DNA of 33,454 nt from a virus, in IMG/VR virus record IMGVR_UViG_3300021963_000401, positions 1-33,454 of that record; one strand, given 5' to 3'. The position numbers and the translations under genes are program-made. The notes under the pieces were generated by a model. The model made no database searches, was not told the DNA's origin, and worked only from the letters and a program-made list of their open reading frames with translations. The number at the start of each line of letters is the position of its first letter. Position 1 is the stretch's first letter. This document shows, in pieces, positions 13,987 through 21,453 of the stretch.

Positions 13987-15348
13987 ATGACCGAACGCGA
14001 ATTACTAGAGCAGTTTCGTGGGACCCAGGAAGGTCAGCGATTACTGCAAGCAATTCGCTTTGCTGAGGGAACTTCGGGTCCCAAGGGCTACCAAACTATG
14101 TTTGGCGGCGGTACTTTTGCAGATTTAAGTAAGCACCCCGATACTATTGTCTCCAAAGGCGGCTACAAGAGTGCCGCAGCAGGTGCGTATCAATTTCTGC
14201 CCGACACGTGGTCTCGTCAAGCTTCCCGTCTTGGTCTGGGGTCGTTTGGACCTAAGGAACAAGATATCGCTGCTTTAGCACTGGCTCGAAATCGTTTGAT
14301 GGGACTTGGCGGCTTGGCTGCTCTGCAGCGCGAAGGCTTAAGCCCCAGGGTGGCCGCCGCACTGTCGCCGGAGTGGGCTTCCTTCCCCATGGAATCGGGC
14401 AAAAGTTATCACAATCAGCCCGTTAAATCCCTTGAATCTATTCAAAAGGTTTACGGTCAAACTCCTGCACCTGTTATTGACGGGACCGATCCCTCTGCTG
14501 TTGCGGCTACTCCTGTTAGCCCTGTAAGTCTGCCTCGATATGACTTTCAGGGTGCGATGAAGAGCATCGTTCAGGATTTTGCTCAGAAGCTCGTGGCTCC
14601 GCCCACAGGCGATGACGCGTCCATTCAATATTTAGAGTTAGCGAATGCTCTGGAAGGTCAGGGGAACGCGGACCTTGCGGAAGAATATCGGAGCAAAGCT
14701 TTGATGGCGTCGAGTACAGGGTCAGCCTCGTCGCTGGATCCTATTGCGTTAGCGCAACAGGTTGTGGCCGCCAAGTTACAGGAAAAAAGCTACAACCAGC
14801 AGGTGCAGAGTCTCGAAGACCAGATAAATAAAGCTATCGGAGCGCAGCCTGCGCAACAAACAGGCGCAACTTTACAAGGCGGTCCCGGAGGAGCCATACC
14901 CGGCGTACAAATTACATCCGCTGTGGATACCTCAGGGGAGCCCGGCTTTGACTTTGTTATTCCGGGGGGACGCGGAGCAGCGTTCAAGCTCCCTTTCCAA
15001 GCTCAGGTCCTTAAGGTCGTCAGCGATCCCTGGGAAACAAACTTAGAGAAAGGTCCTGGCCGCCGTGGTTACGGTAATTACGTTGACGTTCGCGGCGTAG
15101 ATCCGAAGACTGGTCAATCGTTTGATGTCCGGTTAGCTCATTTCGACAAGCTGAATCCAAACTTAAAGCCTGGCGCGGTTATTAACCCCGGTACGTTTAT
15201 TGGAACTCAAGGTCGTTCTGGTTCTACGACGGGCGCTCACGTTTCTGCTGATTTCTATGATCCGGGTAAAACTACAACGAGTTCTGAAGTTCTTAGACTT
15301 CGTGATCAAATCCGCGATAGACTAGCAAAAGGACAACCCGTGCTGTAG
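13987..15348 (+). CDS. Virion-associated lysin: lysozyme-like domain plus M23-like domain
   Basis: Residues 15-150 match a lysozyme-like fold of the lambda-R/GH104 sort: IRFAEGT with Glu27 as likely catalytic acid, GYQTMFGG, SAAAGAYQF (62-70) and the FGPKEQDIAAL motif. A low-complexity linker (160-310) precedes a C-terminal beta domain like LytM/M23 peptidases (GYGNYVDVRG, LAHFDKLNPNLKPGAVIN, GRSGSTTGAH). Zinc ligands are not all kept: Asp322 is present, but the usual His four residues before it is Glu318, and the final HxH is H418-x-S420. The M23-like part is therefore probably non-catalytic or altered. It would act on host peptidoglycan, likely from the tail. Confidence 0.8.
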   Translation: MTERELLEQFRGTQEGQRLLQAIRFAEGTSGPKGYQTMFGGGTFADLSKHPDTIVSKGGYKSAAAGAYQFLPDTWSRQASRLGLGSFGPKEQDIAALALARNRLMGLGGLAALQREGLSPRVAAALSPEWASFPMESGKSYHNQPVKSLESIQKVYGQTPAPVIDGTDPSAVAATPVSPVSLPRYDFQGAMKSIVQDFAQKLVAPPTGDDASIQYLELANALEGQGNADLAEEYRSKALMASSTGSASSLDPIALAQQVVAAKLQEKSYNQQVQSLEDQINKAIGAQPAQQTGATLQGGPGGAIPGVQITSAVDTSGEPGFDFVIPGGRGAAFKLPFQAQVLKVVSDPWETNLEKGPGRRGYGNYVDVRGVDPKTGQSFDVRLAHFDKLNPNLKPGAVINPGTFIGTQGRSGSTTGAHVSADFYDPGKTTTSSEVLRLRDQIRDRLAKGQPVL

Positions 15349-15350
15349 AA

Positions 15351-15917
15351 ATGGGCGCACGTCAATCACAATCAAGCGGAGGTTTTGGCTTTGAGTTTGG
15401 CAAAGCCCAGGACATTATTAACGCCGCTGTTCAGCGCCAACAGGAAGTTCAGCAACAATTAGAAGGTAAGGGCGCCACTTATATTGAACGCAGCGAAGCT
15501 TCTCAGCGTGCCCTCGATCAACTTTTCGGTCGTGGTGGAGCAGAGGCTCGTCAAGCGTATGAGACTAAATACGCCACCGAGTTACCGAAGCTCACTGAAG
15601 AATATAGAACCCGTCAAGAGCAGTTCAAACCCTCGATCTTAAACTTACAAGACCCCGAAAGTTCCTTTAATCTTCTCGCAAACGTTCTGCGTGGAAGCGC
15701 AAAAGAGTTTGCGACAGGTATGGATGAAGCAAGTACTCGTTCTTCTGCTCGTTTGTATCAAGCCTTAGCAGCGCCTGCAGCAGGGTTTGAAGCTATAGCT
15801 AATAAGCCGGCGTTTAATAAACTGTACGATCCTACGTATATGGAGTTAGCTAAAAAGCCTCCTACTGTTACCAGTGACGTAGACTCGTTTAAGTCTCTCT
15901 ATACGTATAATGTCTGA
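15351..15917 (+). CDS. Helical virion-associated protein, 188 aa
   Basis: An ATG two bases after the lysin stop opens a 188-residue frame. It is Gln/Ala/Glu-rich and mostly helical, with a central charged coil (RQEVQQQLEGKGATYIERSE) and a Gly-rich N-terminus. No family recognised. Tight spacing with the lysin and the next gene points to a shared transcript and perhaps a shared tail or internal location. Confidence 0.5.
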   Translation: MGARQSQSSGGFGFEFGKAQDIINAAVQRQQEVQQQLEGKGATYIERSEASQRALDQLFGRGGAEARQAYETKYATELPKLTEEYRTRQEQFKPSILNLQDPESSFNLLANVLRGSAKEFATGMDEASTRSSARLYQALAAPAAGFEAIANKPAFNKLYDPTYMELAKKPPTVTSDVDSFKSLYTYNV

Positions 15918-16215
15918 TTCCATAAGGGAATCTAGGCATGAGCGCAAGGTTCGTTTCCACGGTGAAGCGCCCTTCGCTAAGCACGACTATCGCTATCGGA
16001 GTCGTGATGTTATTCGACTGGCGGGGCAGGTTTGGGGTGAGAGCGGGAACGAACGCCAGCAACGCTTAAAGCGAGAGCGGACGTTCGCGAAGATGAAGAA
16101 CACCCCCGTGGGCTTAGGGTTTGCTAATCGGGATAACTACGGTCCAGACGACACCTATAAATCTGTAGCTATCCTTAGCAGTACACCCGACCCAGTTGAC
16201 TATATAGGTCAATAA
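15910..16215 (+). CDS. Basic protein, 101 aa, unknown
   Basis: The start overlaps the previous gene by 8 bases. The protein is strongly basic (Arg/His/Lys-rich), with RYRSRDVIRLAGQVWGESGN as a recognisable-looking helix and an acidic, Pro-rich tail. No domain recognised. Its last 41 bases overlap the convergent Dam-like gene. Confidence 0.5.
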   Translation: MSDSIRESRHERKVRFHGEAPFAKHDYRYRSRDVIRLAGQVWGESGNERQQRLKRERTFAKMKNTPVGLGFANRDNYGPDDTYKSVAILSSTPDPVDYIGQ

Positions 16216-16753
16216 AGTCCCCTATCCGTTCGTCGGTATTAAAGGGAGAGGGTAAATATAAAATAAAACCAAGACAGCGTGTGCTCTCTAATTTAGGTAA
16301 CCCAGGCACATCTAGATGTAACGTTGGGTGTTGCTTCAAAATACACATAGGCAAATCAATATTCAGTTTTTGCGTAACTAATAAAGCTACCTGCGAAGAA
16401 GTTAAAAAAATAATTGCCTCATCAAATTCAGCTTTTCGATAGCGACGAAGACACTCTTCGAGCCAAACACGTTGCGCCGACTTTTGAATTCGCTTGCGTC
16501 TGGTAAAAAGTAGAACTTCTTTCGGTTGTTCATTCGCGAGCAAGATATCTCGCGGTGGATACAAATAGACGTTTTTAGCCTTCCACTCTTGCTGTAAACC
16601 GTTATGTTCGAAAGTAAAAAATCGGTTGGCGTTTATAAGGGTATTTGCTGCGTCACTAGAGGCTGGATCTAAATCGATCGAGCCTCCAAAAAAAGATGTT
16701 GTAACACCTACGACATCAGGAGGAGAGACAAAATCAGTCGCGGCTAAAGGCAT
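16175..16753 (-). CDS. Dam-like DNA adenine methyltransferase fold with altered catalytic motif
   Basis: The 192-residue protein resembles the phage DNA N6-adenine methyltransferase family: IDLDPAS (26-32), AANTLINANRFFTFEHNGL and EWKAKNVYLYPPRD follow the family order. The catalytic [DNS]PP[YFW] motif, normally NPPY, reads YPPR (65-68), losing both the first polar residue and the aromatic one. Unless another residue compensates, the protein should not methylate adenine. It may still bind DNA or AdoMet. It is the last gene of the minus-strand cluster and overlaps its upstream neighbour by 20 bases, so it is translated with it. Confidence 0.7.
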   Translation of the reverse strand: MPLAATDFVSPPDVVGVTTSFFGGSIDLDPASSDAANTLINANRFFTFEHNGLQQEWKAKNVYLYPPRDILLANEQPKEVLLFTRRKRIQKSAQRVWLEECLRRYRKAEFDEAIIFLTSSQVALLVTQKLNIDLPMCILKQHPTLHLDVPGLPKLESTRCLGFILYLPSPFNTDERIGDFIDLYSQLGRVYC

Positions 16754-17153
16754 CGACTAGCTCTTTGATATGGACATCTACAGTGTTTAAGTCGATCAGA
16801 TGGATACTCATCGTCTGATTGTTAACCATAACCACAATCGCTTTATCTTCGTGTTGCTCCTCCTCAACAACCTTCAGTATTTTCCGTAAGAAGTCACGTA
16901 GGTCATCATCCATTAACTCCTCAGACAAAATAATATCGTTTTTTATATCCTTAATCGTCATGTAATTGCTGTTTTCCGGAGATACCGGATTAAAAAACAG
17001 CGCTCCTAAGCCTTCAGCTTTTCTGAACTCTTGATACAGGGTTACAATATCGCCTACGATCATCTTTATTGTATTTACAGCGATTTTATTTTGCACCTCG
17101 CTTTTACTAAATAATTTATTCGCGAGACGCTCACTATTTCGGCTGTTTGTCAT
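16734..17153 (-). CDS. Hypothetical protein, 139 aa, of the minus-strand operon
   Basis: The product is helical and acidic toward the C-terminus, with no recognised motif. It overlaps the downstream Dam-like gene by 20 bases and the upstream HTH gene by four bases (ATGA type), so translation is probably coupled. It could be a regulator partner or a small inhibitor; nothing in the sequence decides. Confidence 0.6.
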   Translation of the reverse strand: MTNSRNSERLANKLFSKSEVQNKIAVNTIKMIVGDIVTLYQEFRKAEGLGALFFNPVSPENSNYMTIKDIKNDIILSEELMDDDLRDFLRKILKVVEEEQHEDKAIVVMVNNQTMSIHLIDLNTVDVHIKELVDAFSRD

Positions 17154-17464
17154 TTGTTATACCCTGTAAAAGAGGTCCAGGCATCTTGAAGCACTTTAGC
17201 GCTATCAAAGAGGAAATTACTTGTGTTGGTTTCCGTCGGATCGAGCTTGCAATAATGCCGCCCTTCGACTAAACCAGACTCACCTTTTGAAGTGATGCCC
17301 TGATAAATCAATTTGTCGATAGATACCGGTGAGACGCCGAGTCTAGCCGCCACCGATTTTTTGTTAACAAACGCCGTGGTTACATTTCCTGAGTTTGCGT
17401 TCGCAATAATCTGCAGGCTTGTGTCGATGTTACGGATAGCATCGAGAAGTTCTTTGTTCAACAT
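17150..17464 (-). CDS. HTH DNA-binding protein of the minus-strand operon
   Basis: The sequence VNKKSVAARLGVSPVSIDKLIYQG reads as a helix-turn-helix of the small excisionase or MerR-like kind, followed by a wing-like GLVEGRHYCKLDP and a tail. ATG 17464 is preferred over the ATG at 17494, which lies inside an inverted-repeat region and would add ten residues unlike the rest. Its last four bases overlap the next gene. The structured upstream DNA (17491-17594) could be its operator. Confidence 0.6.
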   Translation of the reverse strand: MLNKELLDAIRNIDTSLQIIANANSGNVTTAFVNKKSVAARLGVSPVSIDKLIYQGITSKGESGLVEGRHYCKLDPTETNTSNFLFDSAKVLQDAWTSFTGYNK

Positions 17465-17490
17465 AAAAAAATTAAGTGGGGGCCGCCAAA

Positions 17491-17594
17491 GCACTTGGCA
17501 CCAAGCACTTCGGATCGCTTACGGCACATCGGAAAAGGTAAAAACGATGTGCGCCCCCACGGTACTGGTTCCAGACCTTTCTTACAAGAACCAG
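17491..17594 (-). promoter_or_regulatory. Non-coding gap with dense inverted repeats
   Basis: Three inverted repeats lie between the two operon genes: CTTGG-CA-CCAAG (17494-17505) flanked by two GCACTT copies, GCACATCG/CGATGTGC (17524-17531 and 17545-17552, 13-base loop), and CTGGTTC/GAACCAG (17565-17571 and 17588-17594). It contains no credible ORF. A regulatory RNA, an operator or a transcript-processing site are all possible. Confidence 0.5.
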
Positions 17595-17604
17595 CGCCTT
17601 CAGT

Positions 17605-18030
17605 TTAAGGGTGTCGTAACCATTCCGCTTCAGACAAATCAGATAACTTTGTTAGTTTGCGGTTAAATCCTGTTCGCACAGATTTAAAAACGTCAGGAGA
17701 CTCAAATCTAGAGCGATGATGCGCAGGGTTTACACAACCTACGGTCTGACAAATTCGTTTCAGCTTGAAGTTTCCGATGTCTCCTTTGTAAAAACCATAC
17801 AACACATTTTCGACCCGCAGTTTTTTACGCTCGATCATCACGTGGGTTTGATCGGTCTTCCAGCAGTCTGCTAAATCTCTGTTTTGCAGAGTTAACTGAG
17901 TAAATAAAGCCCGCAGTTCGGGCGTTATTTGATTTAAATCTGGTTCGCAGGCTGGTTCGTTGATTGTTTCGAGGCAATCAGCGCAGACCGTATCTAATTT
18001 TTTATGGGATTTATTGCGTAAGCAGATCAA
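17605..18030 (-). CDS. Cys/His HNH-like protein, 141 aa
   Basis: Near the C-terminus, CQTVGCVNPAHH resembles the zinc-binding loop of HNH-type (HNH_3-like) proteins, where C..P.CVNP.HL is the common form. An N-terminal VCADCLE supplies a possible second metal site. No clear catalytic histidine precedes the loop in the usual place, so a nuclease activity is unproven. The upstream gene's stop overlaps its start by four bases. A related protein is encoded at 18661-19362 in the same operon. Confidence 0.6.
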   Translation of the reverse strand: MICLRNKSHKKLDTVCADCLETINEPACEPDLNQITPELRALFTQLTLQNRDLADCWKTDQTHVMIERKKLRVENVLYGFYKGDIGNFKLKRICQTVGCVNPAHHRSRFESPDVFKSVRTGFNRKLTKLSDLSEAEWLRHP

Positions 18031-18446
18031 AGCAGAGCTTCGAGTTGTTCTACAAAGTCTTTCGGCTCATCGATGAGGAGACGAATAACTTTGTTCACCT
18101 TATTCGGTTCTGTTTGGGAGTTCTGTTCGCGCTCATTTAAAAGCAACCAGTATGTGTAAGCGTTTAACAGATACATGTGTGTCTGTTTGGCGCGTAACGC
18201 CTGGGCACGCCACTTCTGAAAGTCGAAGTTCGACGTGTGGCGGCTATTGCCAGTCTGCAGTTCCAGCTCCCGAACTTCGATTTGAAGTTCGATGTCCCGA
18301 ATGGTGTATTCCGTAGCGGAGATCTTGGCCTTGCACTCGGAGATCGAAGTCGGCTGGGCATTGTCGGAGTAAATCCAGACCGGCAAATTATCGATAACGT
18401 ACTCTTTCGACCACAGGCACGGTTTTTGCTCTTGTGTGAAAGTCAT
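18027..18446 (-). CDS. Hypothetical protein, 139 aa
   Basis: Mostly helical, with a central heptad-like coil (YTIRDIELQIEVRELELQTG) and no recognised motif. Four-base overlaps on both sides (ATGA type) tie it to its neighbours. The coiled coil may support dimerisation with another operon product. Function unknown. Confidence 0.6.
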   Translation of the reverse strand: MTFTQEQKPCLWSKEYVIDNLPVWIYSDNAQPTSISECKAKISATEYTIRDIELQIEVRELELQTGNSRHTSNFDFQKWRAQALRAKQTHMYLLNAYTYWLLLNEREQNSQTEPNKVNKVIRLLIDEPKDFVEQLEALL

Positions 18447-18775
18447 AGATTTAAAGTTCTGTTAATAAGTGTGTTGTAGTCACCGTTGATGACATAAAGA
18501 ACATGTGCTTCGAAAGAGATCTTCTTAACTAAATTTTGCTTTTGAAGTTGTTTTAAATCTCTTAAAAGCTTTTGTTTTGAGAATCCAATCTCGCTGAGAA
18601 GTTCTTTTGTCGATAACGGTTGACGAAAGTTTAGCAGATGAAGCAACTCTGTGTGAACTCTTATACAGGCAATGATTTTTTTAAATTCGTAATCGTTCTT
18701 AGAGAAAAAGAACGGTTGTATTTGATTTCTAGCAGTTGTTGAATTGTTCTGGGAGTTACTTTGTTGATAAACCAT
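18443..18775 (-). CDS. Winged-helix DNA-binding protein, 110 aa
   Basis: The segment PLSTKELLSEIGFSKQKLLRDLKQLQKQNLVKKISF has the helix-turn-helix and recognition-helix pattern of a small MarR-like winged helix, followed by a two-strand wing. From ATG 18775 it overlaps the upstream gene by 115 bases; a start at TTG within TELLHLLN would give about 67 residues and remove the overlap. The preceding N-terminus (QSNSQNNSTTARNQ) is disordered, fitting either reading. The recognition-helix region itself is secure. Confidence 0.6.
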   Translation of the reverse strand: MVYQQSNSQNNSTTARNQIQPFFFSKNDYEFKKIIACIRVHTELLHLLNFRQPLSTKELLSEIGFSKQKLLRDLKQLQKQNLVKKISFEAHVLYVINGDYNTLINRTLNL

Positions 18776-19362
18776 GATTGGACATCCTTTTTCATGTCGG
18801 GTGTCATCTTCGCTGCCGTGCTAGCAGCAAGCATCATGTGATACGGGTTAACACATTGCGGATCTCCGCAGGTATTGAGCACCTTATCACGCTGCTGTAG
18901 TACGACGTTGAAGAATTTGGCGTAGACAAACCGTCGTGGCCTCATGATCACCCCTTCCTCTGTGTCCACTAAACGTTGGAACGAATTGGGAAGATACAAA
19001 TGTTGATCTTTGGCTATCGAAGGGCGGTTCTGGAGAAACCATACCGCGATCTTGTCCGATGGGGTACGGGCATTCCTTAATTCATTCAGGCATAAGGTGC
19101 AGGCGAAGAGCCCCAAGGCCGGATGAATGCGCTCCAGGTCTGCGGAAGCCAGCAGGTAGGGCTCCGAACGGCAGCACTTACAGGTCAGCGAAGCCGACTC
19201 CCCGTGGTCGGAGACGACAAACGAGTCGAGAGTATAGGTTTTTTGTACTACAGGCCCTAAGGCTTTGACCGGAGTCGGTTCCAGGAGCCCGAAGACCGTA
19301 ACGAGGTCTAGAGGGTTCATGAATGGGTACAGAGTGCTCTGATACTCATGGCAGGATAGCAC
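18661..19362 (-). CDS. Cys-rich HNH-like and HTH protein, first gene of the minus-strand operon
   Basis: The 233-residue protein has CKCC (near residue 61) and CTLC (around 93) pairs, then the zinc-loop motif CGDPQCVNPYHM, as in HNH_3-like proteins, and a C-terminal HTH-like segment (TIQQLLEIKYNRSFSLRTITNL). It is a longer relative of the protein at 17605. GTG 19362 gives the full frame; ATG 19320 (MNPLDLV) is an alternative that removes 14 residues. Its 3' end overlaps the winged-helix gene in another frame. Such proteins can be DNA-binding regulators or homing-type nucleases. Confidence 0.6.
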   Translation of the reverse strand: MLSCHEYQSTLYPFMNPLDLVTVFGLLEPTPVKALGPVVQKTYTLDSFVVSDHGESASLTCKCCRSEPYLLASADLERIHPALGLFACTLCLNELRNARTPSDKIAVWFLQNRPSIAKDQHLYLPNSFQRLVDTEEGVIMRPRRFVYAKFFNVVLQQRDKVLNTCGDPQCVNPYHMMLAASTAAKMTPDMKKDVQSWFINKVTPRTIQQLLEIKYNRSFSLRTITNLKKSLPV

Positions 19363-19688
19363 GGTCGAAGGGGTTTTAAAAAGAGATTTTTTATTCCTTA
19401 GTCAGACTTAACCCGTTTTACGGCGGTCTGCAGCTTTTTAAATATGACTTACTGGTATTTAAAGGTTTATTCAGAATCGCAGCCTATCGTGTTACGCGTA
19501 GTTTTATAAGAATTAATTTTAAATACTCTAACTAATCCACCATTAAGAAATTCGAGTTAAGTCTGGAGTTTAGAGGAAGAGTTTTTGGGTTCCATTGTCT
19601 CCAGAACGCGTCGTGGAAAACCAGAATGCCAGATTTTCTTCAGGTTCTGTGCTAACTTTGGGTTATTAAGGATTTTTCAAGGACCCTT
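19363..19688. promoter_or_regulatory. Divergent intergenic region
   Basis: This 326-base stretch separates the minus-strand operon from the plus-strand genes. It is AT-rich (for example 19494-19545), with no credible ORF. A TTATAAG (19504-19510) is a weak late-promoter-like sequence on the plus strand. Promoters for both directions should lie here, but I cannot define them. Confidence 0.5.
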
Positions 19689-19862
19689 ATGGCTTCAGTA
19701 CCCTCTAAGACCTCAGAATTCTTAGATACCCCTGAGGTGCAGTTCTGGCAGGAGTGCCGCAGACGCTCTCAGGACCTCGGAGTGCCCGCCTGGTTACTTG
19801 CTGAGGAAGGCTTTATCCATCAGGCTATTGACAGGCGATCAGAAACTACGTACCCTCAGTGA
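19689..19862 (+). CDS. Small protein, 57 aa
   Basis: ATG 19689 opens a 57-residue frame ending in TGA at 19860-19862, preceded by an AAGGA-like Shine-Dalgarno (19669-19673). The product is helical (DTPEVQFWQECRRRSQDLGV), acidic to neutral, with no recognised family. The next gene starts 24 bases downstream. Confidence 0.5.
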   Translation: MASVPSKTSEFLDTPEVQFWQECRRRSQDLGVPAWLLAEEGFIHQAIDRRSETTYPQ

Positions 19863-19886
19863 GCGCGAGCAAACTTGAGTTTTTAA

Positions 19887-20219
19887 GTGCCTGAGATCCT
19901 TACAGCGGACCAGCGCCGCACCCGGTTTTGCCAAATTTACGATCTGTATTTGGATGGCCTGAGTCTTCGCGATATTTCCCTGCGGCTAGGTATTTCGCAC
20001 GAAAGGGTCAGACAAATCCTTAAAAAGGGCTCGACAACAGACGAATATAAAGTTATCAAGGCCGCTGCTGATCGCCGCCGTTCGCGGACGTGGCAGACAA
20101 CCGAAGCCATCAACCTTTTAAATGCCGGAAATAGCTGCTCGAAAGTGTCTAAGATCTTGGGGATATCAATAAGCTCAATTAAACGTCTTTCGGCGCAATA
20201 CAATAAAAGTAAGAAGTAG
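19887..20219 (+). CDS. HTH protein resembling sigma-70 region 4
   Basis: Residues 17-47 (IYDLYLDGLSLRDISLRLGI then SHERVRQILKKG) match the region 4 helix-turn-helix, including the HERVRQI recognition helix. A second HTH-like helix pair (LLNAGNSCSKVSKILGISIS) lies near the C-terminus, so the 110-residue protein has two DNA-binding segments and no region 2. It is not a full sigma factor. It may act as an activator or anti-sigma-like partner of host or phage polymerase. The start is GTG 19887. Confidence 0.65.
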   Translation: MPEILTADQRRTRFCQIYDLYLDGLSLRDISLRLGISHERVRQILKKGSTTDEYKVIKAAADRRRSRTWQTTEAINLLNAGNSCSKVSKILGISISSIKRLSAQYNKSKK

Positions 20220-20246
20220 TCTACTTATTTTTTCAAGTTGGGTCCG

Positions 20247-20254
20247 CTAAACTT
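20247..20254 (+). promoter_or_regulatory. CTAAACTT motif upstream of the fibre cassette
   Basis: Exact CTAAACTT 28 bases before the ATG at 20282, followed by a purine-rich ACAGGAGGGAC Shine-Dalgarno. See 8674 and 23185 for the other copies. Confidence 0.3.
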
Positions 20255-20281
20255 AAGGGTACAGGAGGGACTACGTTTTAA

Positions 20282-21205
20282 ATGGCCGAAGTAAACGTAC
20301 CCCCTTGTCCGACACACGGTAGTGAACCTCGGGCCTTACACACGCATAATTTTGCAGGTATTGTCCAGGTTATTGACCAACTCATCGAAACGGTAAGCGG
20401 CGTGGGCACCATTAGTTACTCCCGATGCCCCTACGGCTACCCGTGGAACTTTGAGGGCGTTGTTCGCGCTTTAGAGGACTTAAACACCAGCATTAGCGGC
20501 ATCAGCGCCGGCGGCGGTGGCACAAGTATTCAAGCTGGTTCGGGTATTTATTTCACTGCTAGTGGCACAACAACAGTTATAAACGCCACTGTAACGTCGG
20601 CGTCTGGCACAATCTTTACGGCTGGTTCTGGTTTATATTTGGTTGGCACTGAATTTAATATTAATTACAATAATGTTTTCCAAGGTTCTGTCTCTGGTCA
20701 CATTTTTGGCGCTGGTGATAATAGTGTTGCTTATAGCGGCAATACGGTAACCATCAGTGGCAGCGGCACTGCTGGCGGCGGCGGTGGAGGCGGCGGTGTC
20801 TCCGTCACGGTCTCCGGTAGTCCGGCTGCTGGTTACGGCAACGGCTCGCTCTGGTTCGATACGAACGAGGGCCGCCTGTTTGTTTATGCCAGCGGCAACG
20901 GTGTTTCGGATCCGTCCTGGTATCAAACCAACGCTGAAGCTCTGGCTTATAAAGGAGAGAGCCCGCCGTCTGGTGCCGGTTACAACGCGCCTCCTCGCGA
21001 TGGCTCGCTCTGGTTTAACAACCTTATGGGCTCGCTGTTCGTCTACGACGCGACCAGCAGCGGTTGGTATGAAACCGGACCCAGCCGTGGCCTTAGCTAC
21101 GGTATCGCAGCACCTGCACCTAGTACTGAAGGTGCTGTTTGGGTTGAGTCCAGCACCAACGTAGTGAAGGTCTGGGATGGCTCAGCGTGGACCTCTATTG
21201 CGTAA
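20282..21205 (+). CDS. Tail fibre-like protein with three G.LWFD repeats
   Basis: The 307-residue protein has an N-terminal part with several Cys and His residues (PPCPTHGSEPRALHTHNF), then a Gly/Ser/Thr-rich beta region with a poly-Gly stretch. It then carries three copies of a short module: GSLWFDTNEGRLFVYASG, GSLWFNNLMGSLFVYDAT and GAVWVESSTNVVKVWDGS, each followed by a WY.T or W..I end. The same module occurs once in the gene at 11175. These repeats are typical of phage fibre or adhesin shafts and tips. A strong Shine-Dalgarno precedes the start. Confidence 0.7.
   Translation: MAEVNVPPCPTHGSEPRALHTHNFAGIVQVIDQLIETVSGVGTISYSRCPYGYPWNFEGVVRALEDLNTSISGISAGGGGTSIQAGSGIYFTASGTTTVINATVTSASGTIFTAGSGLYLVGTEFNINYNNVFQGSVSGHIFGAGDNSVAYSGNTVTISGSGTAGGGGGGGGVSVTVSGSPAAGYGNGSLWFDTNEGRLFVYASGNGVSDPSWYQTNAEALAYKGESPPSGAGYNAPPRDGSLWFNNLMGSLFVYDATSSGWYETGPSRGLSYGIAAPAPSTEGAVWVESSTNVVKVWDGSAWTSIA
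20820..21205 (+). repeat. Three diverged G.LWFD protein-coding repeats
   Basis: Approximate copies at 20838-20935, 21000-21082 and 21130-21203. They are clear at the protein level and weak at the DNA level. Confidence 0.6.
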
Positions 21206-21295
21206 CGCTCACTTTAGTTATATAAAGTTTACAGCAAACTCAGTCGCTTGACGTTCCTGTTTTTGTTCCTAAGCTGACGCCGTTGCTTCTGCATT

Positions 21296-21421
21296 ATGGC
21301 CAAACCCAAGTCCACTCTTAACAAGATTGAGTCCAAGCCTAAGAAAACGCGCCAGGGTAACGGCATCAACTCAAAAGCCTCGCACGGCAGGAAAAAGAGT
21401 CGCGGACAGGGTAAAGGCTAG
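21296..21421 (+). CDS. Very small basic protein, 41 aa
   Basis: ATG 21296 opens a 41-residue frame with 14 Lys/Arg residues, ending SRGQGKG. The core KPKKTRQGNGINSK with a C-terminal GRKKSRGQGKG resembles a small basic protein I recognise from T4-like cyanophages. It lies in the 248-base gap before the next gene and is too short for many ORF callers. A nucleic-acid-binding role is likely from charge alone. Confidence 0.65.
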   Translation: MAKPKSTLNKIESKPKKTRQGNGINSKASHGRKKSRGQGKG

Positions 21422-21453
21422 TAGACTCTATTTAGAAGTAGGTAGTAATTATT

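Noticed and set aside
16155-16162. TATAAATC inside 15910-16215, and TATAAATT near 10935
   Set aside because: They lie inside coding frames of plus-strand genes, showing such heptamers arise by chance; only intergenic copies were kept.
19059-19268. 69-residue plus-strand ORF opposite the first operon gene
   Set aside because: Antisense to a gene with Cys/His motifs and an HTH; no signals of its own.
20757-21164. 135-residue plus-strand ORF inside the fibre gene
   Set aside because: Low-complexity alternative frame of the poly-Gly and repeat region.
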